Assembly (NCBI RefSeq): GCF_900101435.1
Contig: NZ_FMZH01000007.1
Location: forward strand, 124,001-188,000
DNA from: Pedobacter soli
Lineage (GTDB): Bacteria; Bacteroidota; Bacteroidia; Sphingobacteriales; Sphingobacteriaceae
DNA length: 64,000 nt
Reading direction: 5' to 3'
Made by a program: the position numbers and the translations under genes. Position 1 is the first letter of the stretch. The number at the start of each line of letters is the position of its first letter. Shown piece by piece: positions 9,010 through 16,875 of the stretch. The notes under the pieces were generated by a model that had not been told where the DNA came from, did no database searches, and saw only the letters and a program-made list of their open reading frames with translations.

Positions 9010-10953
9010 TTAATCTTTTACCAGTGGGATATTAATTTTTACCATTACACCACGGCCGCCTGTATTACTTTTATCTTCGAGTTCGAAACCTGCCTGCTGC
9101 TTTGCAGTATTGAAGAGTACATCGAGCCTTTCTTTTAAAATAACCTGCGCCAGCGATTTTTTGGTTTGTACTGCTGCTTTGGCACTCACACCACATCCAT
9201 TATCGTCTACAATGATCTGCAATTGATTTTTTACCGTTTGAAAATTAATGGTCAAACTACCGTGGTAAGCAATATTCCTAAAGCCATGTTCGATAGCGTT
9301 TTCTACAAAAGGTTGGACAAGCATTGGGGGAATCAGGATGTTTCCACCTTCAAGATGATTTGTTGAAATCTGATAATCGAATAATCCCGCAAAACGCATT
9401 TGCTGCAATTGCAGGTAATTATGTAAGGAGGCTATTTCTTCATCCAGCTCAATAAATTCTTTGGTGTTTTGTTCCAGAACATTGCGCAGTAATTTAGAAA
9501 AGGTACTGAGATAACGCACCGCTTCTTTCGAATCGCCCGATGATATGAGCCCCTGCAGGTTAGCTATGGCGTTAAAAATAAAATGCGGATTAAGCTGCAC
9601 CTGCAATAATTTCTGTTCAATATTTAAACGTTTGTTTTCTGAGGCCAGCAGCGTATTTCTTCCTTTCAGCCGTTGCTGCCGGTAAAGGATAAATAGAAAA
9701 AAAAGAACACTTAAAAATACAAAAAATGCCAAACCTAAAGTCCACTTCTGCTGCGTGATGATTTTTTGGTAAAGTTCGTTCCTGCTATTCAGTTCGGTAA
9801 TGTGCTGGTCTTTTTTTTCTACCTGATATTTTTCATGCAGTTCGGCAATTTTTACCGCTTCTATTGCGGCAACATCACGCATTTCTATGGTGTAGGCCGA
9901 ATCTGCAGCCTCAAGTGCCTGGGCATAAGCTCCCTTATTTTTATACGCGCTTAGGAGCCCGTTATAAAACATGCTTTTTCTTCTTCCTGCCGGGTTCTTT
10001 TTCTCGAAGGCAATACCTTGACGGTAGTAGTAAATGGCCGAATCGGGCATTTGGTTATGTTCAAAACTGGTAGCCAGATTATTGAAAGCGATATCGTTGA
10101 GGTTGTTGCTACTTTTAAGGTAACTAAAATAAATTTTACTGCAAGCCAGTGATTTAGCATACTGGCCCTGGCGGTCATAAATTTGTGCCTCATTATCGTA
10201 CGTGCGGGCCAGGGCAAGGCTATCGTTGATGCTTTTGGCCAGGATACGGGCTTTATTATTGTAAAAGATCATTTTGTTAAAGTCGCCGAGTTTGGTCGCG
10301 AGCAAAAACGAAATGTCGAAATACCTTTGCTCAATAACCCTGTGTGACTTATATGGATGGCTGTTATAGTAGCGTGTGGCGTAGCGTAATGCCTCTTTTG
10401 GTTTATTGTTTTGGTAATAAGTTTTGGCCAGCAAATCATAAAAAAGATAGGTGATCTTGCTTTTCAACAATTCAGCCTTTTCTATTTTAGCCAGGGTTTG
10501 TTTCATAAGATTAGCACCTACAGCAGCTCCTCCATTGGTTTGTGCGCTTAATATGCTGTAATCGCTAAGCAGGTCAGTTTCTGCATTTGTACCCTTGCTA
10601 TCCATCTGTTGATAGGTGAAAATGGCACTATCGCGATGCTTTTCCAATACTAAACGTCTGCCGCTAAAATAGTAGCGGAAAGGTTTATCTGCCTGGTTTG
10701 ATGAAAGATTTAGCATGCTATCTGCCCTGTAAATCGCTTTTTTATAATCGTTCGGTGCTAAGGTGTCCATGGCCATAATCTGTGCCAGGTAATCAGTGCG
10801 CGAACTGTTTTGACCTTTGGTACCAGCTACCTTGTTTTGCTGTCTGTTTTCCTGTCTGCAGGCGCTTGACAATAAAATTGCCAGGCAGAAAAAAACAGCT
10901 GAAATGAATTTGGTATTGTTGGTTTTAAATGTTTGTAACAATTGAAAAAACAT
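9010..10953 (-). CDS. TPR-containing sensor histidine kinase (LytS/YehU type)
   Basis: A 647-residue membrane kinase. The N-terminus carries a signal sequence with a lipobox-like LLSSAC, so the sensor part is likely periplasmic and perhaps lipidated. About 330 residues of TPR-like helices follow, then one transmembrane helix (LAFFVFLSVLFFLFILY). The kinase core has the His_kinase motif QLNPHFIFNAIANL, the N-box FVENAIEHGF and the G-box VDDNGCGVS. It probably phosphorylates the adjacent LytTR regulator. Confidence 0.9.
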   Translation of the reverse strand: MFFQLLQTFKTNNTKFISAVFFCLAILLSSACRQENRQQNKVAGTKGQNSSRTDYLAQIMAMDTLAPNDYKKAIYRADSMLNLSSNQADKPFRYYFSGRRLVLEKHRDSAIFTYQQMDSKGTNAETDLLSDYSILSAQTNGGAAVGANLMKQTLAKIEKAELLKSKITYLFYDLLAKTYYQNNKPKEALRYATRYYNSHPYKSHRVIEQRYFDISFLLATKLGDFNKMIFYNNKARILAKSINDSLALARTYDNEAQIYDRQGQYAKSLACSKIYFSYLKSSNNLNDIAFNNLATSFEHNQMPDSAIYYYRQGIAFEKKNPAGRRKSMFYNGLLSAYKNKGAYAQALEAADSAYTIEMRDVAAIEAVKIAELHEKYQVEKKDQHITELNSRNELYQKIITQQKWTLGLAFFVFLSVLFFLFILYRQQRLKGRNTLLASENKRLNIEQKLLQVQLNPHFIFNAIANLQGLISSGDSKEAVRYLSTFSKLLRNVLEQNTKEFIELDEEIASLHNYLQLQQMRFAGLFDYQISTNHLEGGNILIPPMLVQPFVENAIEHGFRNIAYHGSLTINFQTVKNQLQIIVDDNGCGVSAKAAVQTKKSLAQVILKERLDVLFNTAKQQAGFELEDKSNTGGRGVMVKINIPLVKD

Positions 10954-11328
10954 AACTAAGGGACAATTATTAATGCATGTCTGGGGTAAATACGACCTGG
11001 TTTAAATATAGCTAAAGCCTTGTTGTTAAAAACAGCTAATGCATATACACCCGTTTCCATTCCATATTCGTAGCATTTAGCTTCATATTCGAAATCGGGC
11101 ATTAAAAGGCGCTTTTTAGCAGATATCGGCGCAAAGGCTACGAATATTGGAAATCATGTATCAAATATAAACTCTCGCTTGTGAGATTTATAATTTGCCG
11201 CTAATTTTATTTGATAGCAGTAAGTTAAATGGCTTTTTCTGCTGATGAAACGATCAGTTTTAATACAGTATAAACCCAAACGCCAGGGTAAGATGGCGGA
11301 ATTATCTATCAATTTAAATTTTATAATT
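10954..11328. other. Divergent intergenic region between kinase operon and RiPP cluster
   Basis: No gene is seen. The interval must hold promoters for the kinase operon (minus) and the precursor genes (plus). An imperfect inverted repeat lies at 11061-11074 and 11137-11151 with a long spacer. I found no exact TAnnTTTG element facing the precursors. Confidence 0.4.
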
Positions 11329-11532
11329 ATGAAGACAAGCAAAAGTTTATTCGAAAAAAGAATCAACTTAAAAGATTGCCAAATTAATGGTGGTAAACTT
11401 GGTTTAAGCAACCTCGTATCTGTTGCAGAAACAGGAACAAGAGAAAACCCTGATACTTGCACAGACATTGGCTTTGACCAACCTGGAACTAATGTGCCAA
11501 TGGGTTTCAACCCAACATTAACAGGAAAATAA
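11329..11532 (+). CDS. RiPP precursor peptide 1, double-glycine leader
   Basis: A 67-residue peptide. The leader SLFEKRINLKDCQINGG ends in a Gly-Gly site, the pattern of the Bacteroidales natural-product precursor family and the expected cut site of the C39 peptidase encoded downstream. The core is rich in Thr, Asp and Glu (ETGTRENPDTCTDIGFDQ), as expected if an ATP-grasp ligase forms side-chain ester or amide links. An upstream in-frame ATG at 11245 would add 28 residues ahead of the conserved leader and is rejected. Confidence 0.75.
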   Translation: MKTSKSLFEKRINLKDCQINGGKLGLSNLVSVAETGTRENPDTCTDIGFDQPGTNVPMGFNPTLTGK

Positions 11533-11612
11533 TACCTGCTCATTTTAAGATTTGACACAACGAACGGGTCAATCGAAAGCAAATTAATGTATAACCTTAA
11601 TCAAAAAAGGAA

Positions 11613-11813
11613 ATGAAAAACAGCAACAAACTGTTCGAGAAACAAATCGAACTGAAAAATAGTCAAATTAGTGGTGGACGTGCTTCAGGCGAGAGTTATA
11701 AAAACCAACACCACACCTTTACCGATCAACATGGTTGTACGGTAACCGTTGCAGTAGTATTGACCGATAACGACGTAAAAGTTGAAGAATGCTTTTTCAC
11801 AAACTGCCCGTAA
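11613..11813 (+). CDS. RiPP precursor peptide 2, double-glycine leader
   Basis: A 66-residue peptide with leader KLFEKQIELKNSQISGG and a Gly-Gly site. The core has three cysteines and several Thr/Asp/Glu residues (FTDQHGCTVT near the middle, VEECFFTNCP at the end). It is preceded by a purine-rich AAAAGGAA before the ATG. It is a tandem duplicate of precursor 3: leader and C-terminus are almost identical while the core middle has diverged. It lies in the same orientation as the maturation genes. Confidence 0.8.
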   Translation: MKNSNKLFEKQIELKNSQISGGRASGESYKNQHHTFTDQHGCTVTVAVVLTDNDVKVEECFFTNCP

Positions 11814-11847
11814 TAACCATTTTTCTAAAAAATATAACTTATAGGAA

Positions 11848-12048
11848 ATGAAAAACATCAACAAATTGTTCGAGAAAAAAATCGAACTGAAAAATAGTCA
11901 AATTAGTGGTGGACGTGCTTTAGGCGAGACTTATAAAAACGTAAACCATACGTACACCGATCAACATGGTTGTACGGTAACCGATGCACAAGTAAGGACC
12001 GATGGCAACGTGCTGGTTGAAGAATGCTTTTTCACAAACTGCCCATAA
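11848..12048 (+). CDS. RiPP precursor peptide 3, double-glycine leader
   Basis: A 66-residue paralogue of precursor 2, with leader KLFEKKIELKNSQISGG and the same DQHGCTVT and VEECFFTNCP blocks. Differences concentrate between these blocks and just after the Gly-Gly site, suggesting that the product, not the leader, is diversifying. A TAGGAA sequence precedes the ATG. Confidence 0.8.
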   Translation: MKNINKLFEKKIELKNSQISGGRALGETYKNVNHTYTDQHGCTVTDAQVRTDGNVLVEECFFTNCP

Positions 12049-12078
12049 CCATCCTCAAAAAATTAAAAAATTAAAAAC

Positions 12079-12276
12079 ATGAAAAACAGTAAAAAATTGC
12101 TCGAGAAAAGAATAGCCCTAAATGACAGCCAGGTTAACGGTGGCCGCGCTATGAGCACTAACGCATTATGTACCAAATTTACCTATGGTGATCATTGCGC
12201 AGATAAAACAACAACCATGTACGACGATCAAGGCAATACCATTGGTACCCCTGCTTCTTCTGCATGGCAAGTCTAA
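12079..12276 (+). CDS. RiPP precursor peptide 4, double-glycine leader
   Basis: A 65-residue peptide with the same leader plan (KLLEKRIALNDSQVNGG) but an unrelated core. The core contains two cysteines and the segment DKTTTMYDDQG, a Thr cluster followed by acidic residues as seen in graspetide-type cores. It is the last precursor before the maturation genes and is followed by a hairpin at 12291-12322. Confidence 0.75.
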   Translation: MKNSKKLLEKRIALNDSQVNGGRAMSTNALCTKFTYGDHCADKTTTMYDDQGNTIGTPASSAWQV

Positions 12277-12290
12277 TTCATTAGATTAAT

Positions 12291-12322
12291 TAACCATCGG
12301 GCGATAATAAGCTCGATGGTTA
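12291..12322 (+). terminator. Hairpin between precursor genes and maturation genes
   Basis: TAACCATCG pairs with CGATGGTTA, with two further inner pairs and a G-U pair, around an 8-base loop. No strong U-run follows, so it is more likely a partial terminator or mRNA-stabilising hairpin that keeps precursor transcripts more abundant than enzyme transcripts. Confidence 0.4.
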
Positions 12323-12428
12323 CCTTAAAAACCTAAAGTACAACGCTGATATTACTGCGCAAATAAAATACAACAGGTAAAACATAAGTGGCTGGATAAG
12401 CTATAAAAAATTATAACATCAGGTTTCC

Positions 12429-13361
12429 GTGATATTAATATTCTCCATAAACAGCGATTATTCTACCAGCTCCGTAATCAGTTGGCTTATACGGCTCAAA
12501 AAGCCTTTTATCAGAATCAATGAGGATACCTTATTTGAATTGCTTTGGCTTACTTCGTCAGATTTTGCCATCTCTGTAAATGGGGAAACAATTTTGGGCA
12601 GCCAAATTACTAAAATGTGGTATAGAAGAGGTGGATTGGATTTGTTTGCTAAATTCAAGAACGCTTTAATTAAAAACTATTTACGTACTGAACATAATGC
12701 CCTGATAGAATATTTTTATCACAGGTTGGATAAAATTCCATCGGTAAACAAAATCAAAAACAGCGATATCAACAAACTCTATTTAATGGATCTTTGCCAG
12801 CAATATGGCGTTTTAGCTCCAAAATACATAGTTACTGGCTGCAAAAACGCAGCTGCCAATTTTTTCGAGCAGGAAAAACATATTATTTCTAAGCCTATTA
12901 GTACACCGTTTTCATTTCAGGATGATGAGGATTTCTCGCACATGGCTTACACATCAATGGTTAACCGTGAAGATATTGACGCTTTGCCGGAGAAATTTGT
13001 ACCGACTTTTTTTCAGCAGGCCATTGCTAAGGCTTATGAAATTAGGGTATTCTACCTGAATGGTAAATTTTACGCCATGGCCATATTCTCTCAAAACAAC
13101 AGCAATACAAACGTCGATTTCAGAAATTACGATAGGGATAAACCAAACCGGGTTGCACCGTACACCTTAGAAAAAACATATGAAAAAAAGTTAAAAAGAA
13201 TGCTTGATGCATACGGCCTCAACTGCGCATCCTTCGATGTGATTTACGCTAGTGATGATGCTGAATATTATTTTTTAGACTTAAATCCCGTTGGCCAGTT
13301 TGGTATGGTATCAACCCCCTGCAATTACAATTTGGAGCGCGAGATTGCATTGGCACTTTAA
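12429..13361 (+). CDS. gwsG: Grasp-with-spasm ATP-grasp peptide maturase
   Basis: A 310-residue ATP-grasp ligase starting at a GTG codon. The N-terminus (MILIFSINSDYSTSSVISWL) and the block KMWYRRGG are typical of RiPP ATP-grasp enzymes. The ATP-binding half includes the lysine region EKHIISKPIS, and the C-terminus has the metal-binding block YYFLDLNPVGQF. Related enzymes activate Asp/Glu side chains with ATP and join them to Thr, Ser or Lys of the precursor core. Together with the SPASM-type protein it identifies a grasp-with-spasm system. Confidence 0.85.
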   Translation: MILIFSINSDYSTSSVISWLIRLKKPFIRINEDTLFELLWLTSSDFAISVNGETILGSQITKMWYRRGGLDLFAKFKNALIKNYLRTEHNALIEYFYHRLDKIPSVNKIKNSDINKLYLMDLCQQYGVLAPKYIVTGCKNAAANFFEQEKHIISKPISTPFSFQDDEDFSHMAYTSMVNREDIDALPEKFVPTFFQQAIAKAYEIRVFYLNGKFYAMAIFSQNNSNTNVDFRNYDRDKPNRVAPYTLEKTYEKKLKRMLDAYGLNCASFDVIYASDDAEYYFLDLNPVGQFGMVSTPCNYNLEREIALAL

Positions 13362-13440
13362 TTTTAACTAACCCGATTTGTATTGTTGTCAGGCCAAAAC
13401 GCCCTTTCGAAACTTAAATTAAGCCATATCTATAAAACCT

Positions 13441-13602
13441 ATGAAAAACATAAAAGACCTGATAGATACCGGAGAAGCACCAGTACACATAAAATCATTG
13501 GTAAAAAAGCCTAAACCTACATATCTTATTAAAACAAGGGTTTCTAAAATTTACCATACCAATAGCTTACAGCTCGACCTATACTTTAAATCCCCGATAT
13601 GA
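13441..13602 (+). CDS. Small basic protein coupled to the SPASM maturase
   Basis: A 53-residue frame beginning MKNIKDLIDTGEAPVHIKSL, lying between the ATP-grasp and SPASM genes. Its TGA stop overlaps the ATG of the next gene in the arrangement ATGA (13599-13602), the classic sign of translational coupling. It has no Gly-Gly site and no cysteine, so it is not an obvious precursor. It is rich in Lys and has strand-like segments (PTYLIKTRVSKIY). Function unknown; a small recognition or chaperone subunit of the maturase is one possibility. Confidence 0.55.
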   Translation: MKNIKDLIDTGEAPVHIKSLVKKPKPTYLIKTRVSKIYHTNSLQLDLYFKSPI

Positions 13603-14681
13603 ATAAATTATTCCTTAGAAACCAATTGTGTATTCCGGTAATTGGATTTAACAGGGCTATCGTTTACGATTTGGGCCGCAAAGACTATCATTTTATTTCA
13701 AAAACGCATTATCATATTTTAAACACCGATGGCTTGATAAATTTCAACAGGATTGCTGATCAATCTGAGCGCAGCGAGCTGATAGATTTTCTTTTAAGTT
13801 TAGAGATTATTTTTGAGGTTGCATCTGCTCAGGAACAGAAAAGATTTCCGAAAATATCCAGGGCATTACATCAAACTAACGAGCTAACCCATGCTGTTAT
13901 ACATACTAATATTAGCAATAATTTTATTGATTTAATCAATCAGAATCATCTTCAAAACTTAAGCATCATTTCACCACAAATAGACGATGAACTCATTAAT
14001 TTGGTAGCGTCATTTGCCCATTTGGAAATTGATGGCATATACCTGTATATTGAAAAATTTGATGCGGAATGCCTCGAAAAATATGAGCGTAAATTAGCCC
14101 GGCAACCAATCATATTCTCAGTTAATTTTTTTGGAGTGGATAGTTCACATACAGAATTGAAAGACAATATTTATTATAATTTTTTTACCGAAAGTTTTGG
14201 GGTTTACCAACAGCTGCTAAGCGTAGATAAATTGTTTGTAAATCAAGAGTTTTTTATGGAAGCTTATAACAAACACTCGTATTACAACGGCAAAATCTAT
14301 ATTGATCAAAGTGGCAATATTAAAAACGGACTCAATAGCAAACCAGCTTTTGGTAATATCAATTCAATGAGCGTTGCTGAATTTCAGCAGACAATTAATA
14401 GCAAACTATTTTTGGAGCTTGGAAACATCACTAAGAAGCAAACCCTGGTTTGCCAGGATTGCGAATTTAGGTATATGTGTACCGATGTACGGGTACCGGA
14501 AAAGGAAGCTGAACAATGGTTTCATCAGGTAGAATGTGTTTACAATCCCTACATTTCTAAATGGAATAATGAAGAAGGATATCTTACTTTAAAAGAATCC
14601 GGAGTAACTGTTTCTGCATCAGGTTGCACCATAAATAAAAATAAATTGTCGAAAACCTTTAATAAAATCTGGTCAGAATAG
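13599..14681 (+). CDS. gwsS: Grasp-with-spasm SPASM-domain peptide maturase
   Basis: A 360-residue protein beginning FLRNQLCIPVIGFNRAIVYD as in grasp-with-spasm maturases. The C-terminal SPASM-like block has the cysteines TLVCQDCEFRYMCTD and, further on, VECVYNPYISKW, suited to an iron-sulfur cluster. No radical-SAM CxxxCxxC motif is visible in the N-terminal part, so a canonical radical-SAM mechanism is not supported by the sequence. It probably binds the precursor or cooperates with the ATP-grasp enzyme. It stops 1 base before the transporter start. Confidence 0.85.
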   Translation: MNKLFLRNQLCIPVIGFNRAIVYDLGRKDYHFISKTHYHILNTDGLINFNRIADQSERSELIDFLLSLEIIFEVASAQEQKRFPKISRALHQTNELTHAVIHTNISNNFIDLINQNHLQNLSIISPQIDDELINLVASFAHLEIDGIYLYIEKFDAECLEKYERKLARQPIIFSVNFFGVDSSHTELKDNIYYNFFTESFGVYQQLLSVDKLFVNQEFFMEAYNKHSYYNGKIYIDQSGNIKNGLNSKPAFGNINSMSVAEFQQTINSKLFLELGNITKKQTLVCQDCEFRYMCTDVRVPEKEAEQWFHQVECVYNPYISKWNNEEGYLTLKESGVTVSASGCTINKNKLSKTFNKIWSE

Positions 14682-14682
14682 A

Positions 14683-16875
14683 ATGAAAAAATTCCCGTTC
14701 TACAAACAACCTGATTCTAAAGACTGTGGACCAACCTGTCTGCGTATTATTGCTAAATACTACGGACAGAATATTCCTTTGCAGCAGATTCGCGATCTTG
14801 CCGAAACTACGCGGGAGGGAAGTGGTTTGCAGGGTTTAAGTAATGCAGCAGAAAATTTGGGGTTCAGAACTTTAGGTGTGCAAATAGACTTTAACACCTT
14901 AATGGCTGAAGTGCCTTTGCCCTGCATGGTACATTGGAACAAAAACCATTTTGTAGTTGTCTACAAAATTGACAAATCAGGAAAGGTTTACGTGTCTGAT
15001 CCTGCACACGGTTTGATTACTTACACCAAAACTGAATTTATTAAAAGCTGGATAGGTGAAAATGCGGGTGAAGATACAGAAGAAGGGATTGCACTTGTTT
15101 TAGAAACCAGTCCTGATCTTTTTAAGGAAGATTTCAACCAAGCTGAAAAGAAAACCAGTTTTTCTTTCCTTTCCAAATATCTCTTCAAGTATAAATCGCT
15201 TATTTTTCAATTGGCCATAGGTCTGCTGGCTGGCAGTTTATTGTCGCTGGTTTTTCCTTTTCTTACCCAGAGCATTGTAGATGTTGGGATTCAGAACCAG
15301 GACCTCAATTTCATTTATCTGATTTTGCTGGCGCAGGTAATGCTCTTTGTGGGCAAAACGGGTATTGAAGTGATTCGCAGCTGGATTTTATTGCATCTCT
15401 CCACCCGGATAAATATTTCAATTATCTCCGATTTTTTCATCAAGCTCATGAAACTGCCCATCAGTTTCTTTGATACCAGAATGACCGGGGATATTATGCA
15501 ACGCATTAACGATCATCACCGGATTGAGCAGCTGTTAACCAGTTCATCACTCAATACGCTTTTCTCGCTGGTTAATTTGATCATTTTTAGCATTGTATTG
15601 TTGTGTTATGATTACCGCTTGTTTTTGGTTTATTTAACAGGCGCAATTGTGTATGTGATCTGGATCAGCTTTTTCCTGAAGAAAAGGAAAGAGCTCGACT
15701 ATAAAAGGTTTTCGCAGGTTTCGCAGGAACAGAGCAAGGTGATTGAGCTGATTAACGGCATGCAGGAAATAAAAATGCACAATGCCGAGAGGCAAAAACG
15801 CTGGGGTTGGGAGTTTTTGCAGGTGAAATTGTTTAAAGTGCAGATCAAGTCGCTGTCCCTGGAGCAGTGGCAATCAGTAGGTGGAAATTTTATCAACCAG
15901 ATGAAGGATATTCTGGTCAGTTTCCTTGCCGCAAAATTGGTGCTAACCGGGAATCTAACCCTGGGAATGATGCTTTCGGTACAATATATCATCGGGCAGC
16001 TAAACAGCCCCTTGATGCAATTGATTGAATTTATTAAACAGAGTCAGGACGCTAAAATTTCTTTAGAAAGATTGGGCGAAATTCATGAAAAAGAAGACGA
16101 AGACAGACTTCAGGAAAACTACGTGACCGAAGTTCCACAAAATGATATTGCCCTGAATAATGTATCGTTTCGTTACACCGGTTCAGATGCTTTTGTGTTT
16201 GAGCATTTAAACCTGACCATTCCCTACCAGAAAACAACAGCCATTGTGGGCGCCAGTGGTAGTGGAAAAACTACCTTGTTAAAATTGTTGATGAAATTTT
16301 ACGATCCGAATAGCGGTGAGGTGAAAATCGGAAATACCGATATGAAAAACATTTCTTCGAGGCTGTGGCGCGACCACTGCGGCGTGGTGATGCAGGAGGG
16401 CTATGTCTTTAATGATACCATTGCCAATAACATAGCCATTGGTGAAGAAACGGTTGATAAACAGAAACTGAGAAAAGCAATTGAAATCGCTAACATCAAA
16501 GATTTTATCGAGAGTCTACCTTTAAGCTACAATACCAAAATCGGCAACGAGGGGGTGGGAATTAGTGGCGGCCAGACACAGCGGCTGTTTATTGCAAGGG
16601 CTGTTTATAAATCGCCCGATTTTATTTTCTTCGATGAGGCAACCAGCGCACTGGATGCCAATAACGAAAAAATCATTATCGAGAACCTCGAACAGTTTTT
16701 TAAAGGAAAAACAGCAATCGTTATTGCCCACCGCCTATCAACAGTAAAACATGCAGATAAAATTGTGGTGCTCGATAAAGGTAAGGTTGTGGAAGAGGGT
16801 AGCCATGAACAATTGGTCGCAAAAAAAGGAGAATACTACAGGTTAATTAAAAACCAACTCGAACTTGGAAGCTAA
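14683..16875 (+). CDS. C39 peptidase-containing ABC transporter
   Basis: A 730-residue bacteriocin-type exporter. The N-terminal C39 peptidase has the catalytic cysteine in QPDSKDCGPTCLRIIAKYYG, the histidine in WNKNHFVVVYK and the aspartate in VSDPAHG. A six-helix ABC membrane domain follows. The nucleotide-binding domain has Walker A (GASGSGKTT), signature ISGGQTQRL and Walker B FIFFDEATSALD. It is expected to cut the four precursors after Gly-Gly and export the cores. Its 3' end overlaps the next gene by 11 bases. Confidence 0.95.
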   Translation: MKKFPFYKQPDSKDCGPTCLRIIAKYYGQNIPLQQIRDLAETTREGSGLQGLSNAAENLGFRTLGVQIDFNTLMAEVPLPCMVHWNKNHFVVVYKIDKSGKVYVSDPAHGLITYTKTEFIKSWIGENAGEDTEEGIALVLETSPDLFKEDFNQAEKKTSFSFLSKYLFKYKSLIFQLAIGLLAGSLLSLVFPFLTQSIVDVGIQNQDLNFIYLILLAQVMLFVGKTGIEVIRSWILLHLSTRINISIISDFFIKLMKLPISFFDTRMTGDIMQRINDHHRIEQLLTSSSLNTLFSLVNLIIFSIVLLCYDYRLFLVYLTGAIVYVIWISFFLKKRKELDYKRFSQVSQEQSKVIELINGMQEIKMHNAERQKRWGWEFLQVKLFKVQIKSLSLEQWQSVGGNFINQMKDILVSFLAAKLVLTGNLTLGMMLSVQYIIGQLNSPLMQLIEFIKQSQDAKISLERLGEIHEKEDEDRLQENYVTEVPQNDIALNNVSFRYTGSDAFVFEHLNLTIPYQKTTAIVGASGSGKTTLLKLLMKFYDPNSGEVKIGNTDMKNISSRLWRDHCGVVMQEGYVFNDTIANNIAIGEETVDKQKLRKAIEIANIKDFIESLPLSYNTKIGNEGVGISGGQTQRLFIARAVYKSPDFIFFDEATSALDANNEKIIIENLEQFFKGKTAIVIAHRLSTVKHADKIVVLDKGKVVEEGSHEQLVAKKGEYYRLIKNQLELGS

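Noticed and set aside
11061..11151. Inverted repeat around TATTCGTAGC as an operator
   Set aside because: Imperfect and with a spacer of about 62 bases; no link to a regulator.
11154..11582. 142-codon minus-strand frame opposite precursor 1
   Set aside because: It is antisense to a precursor with a clear leader, and its translation has no domain or signal.
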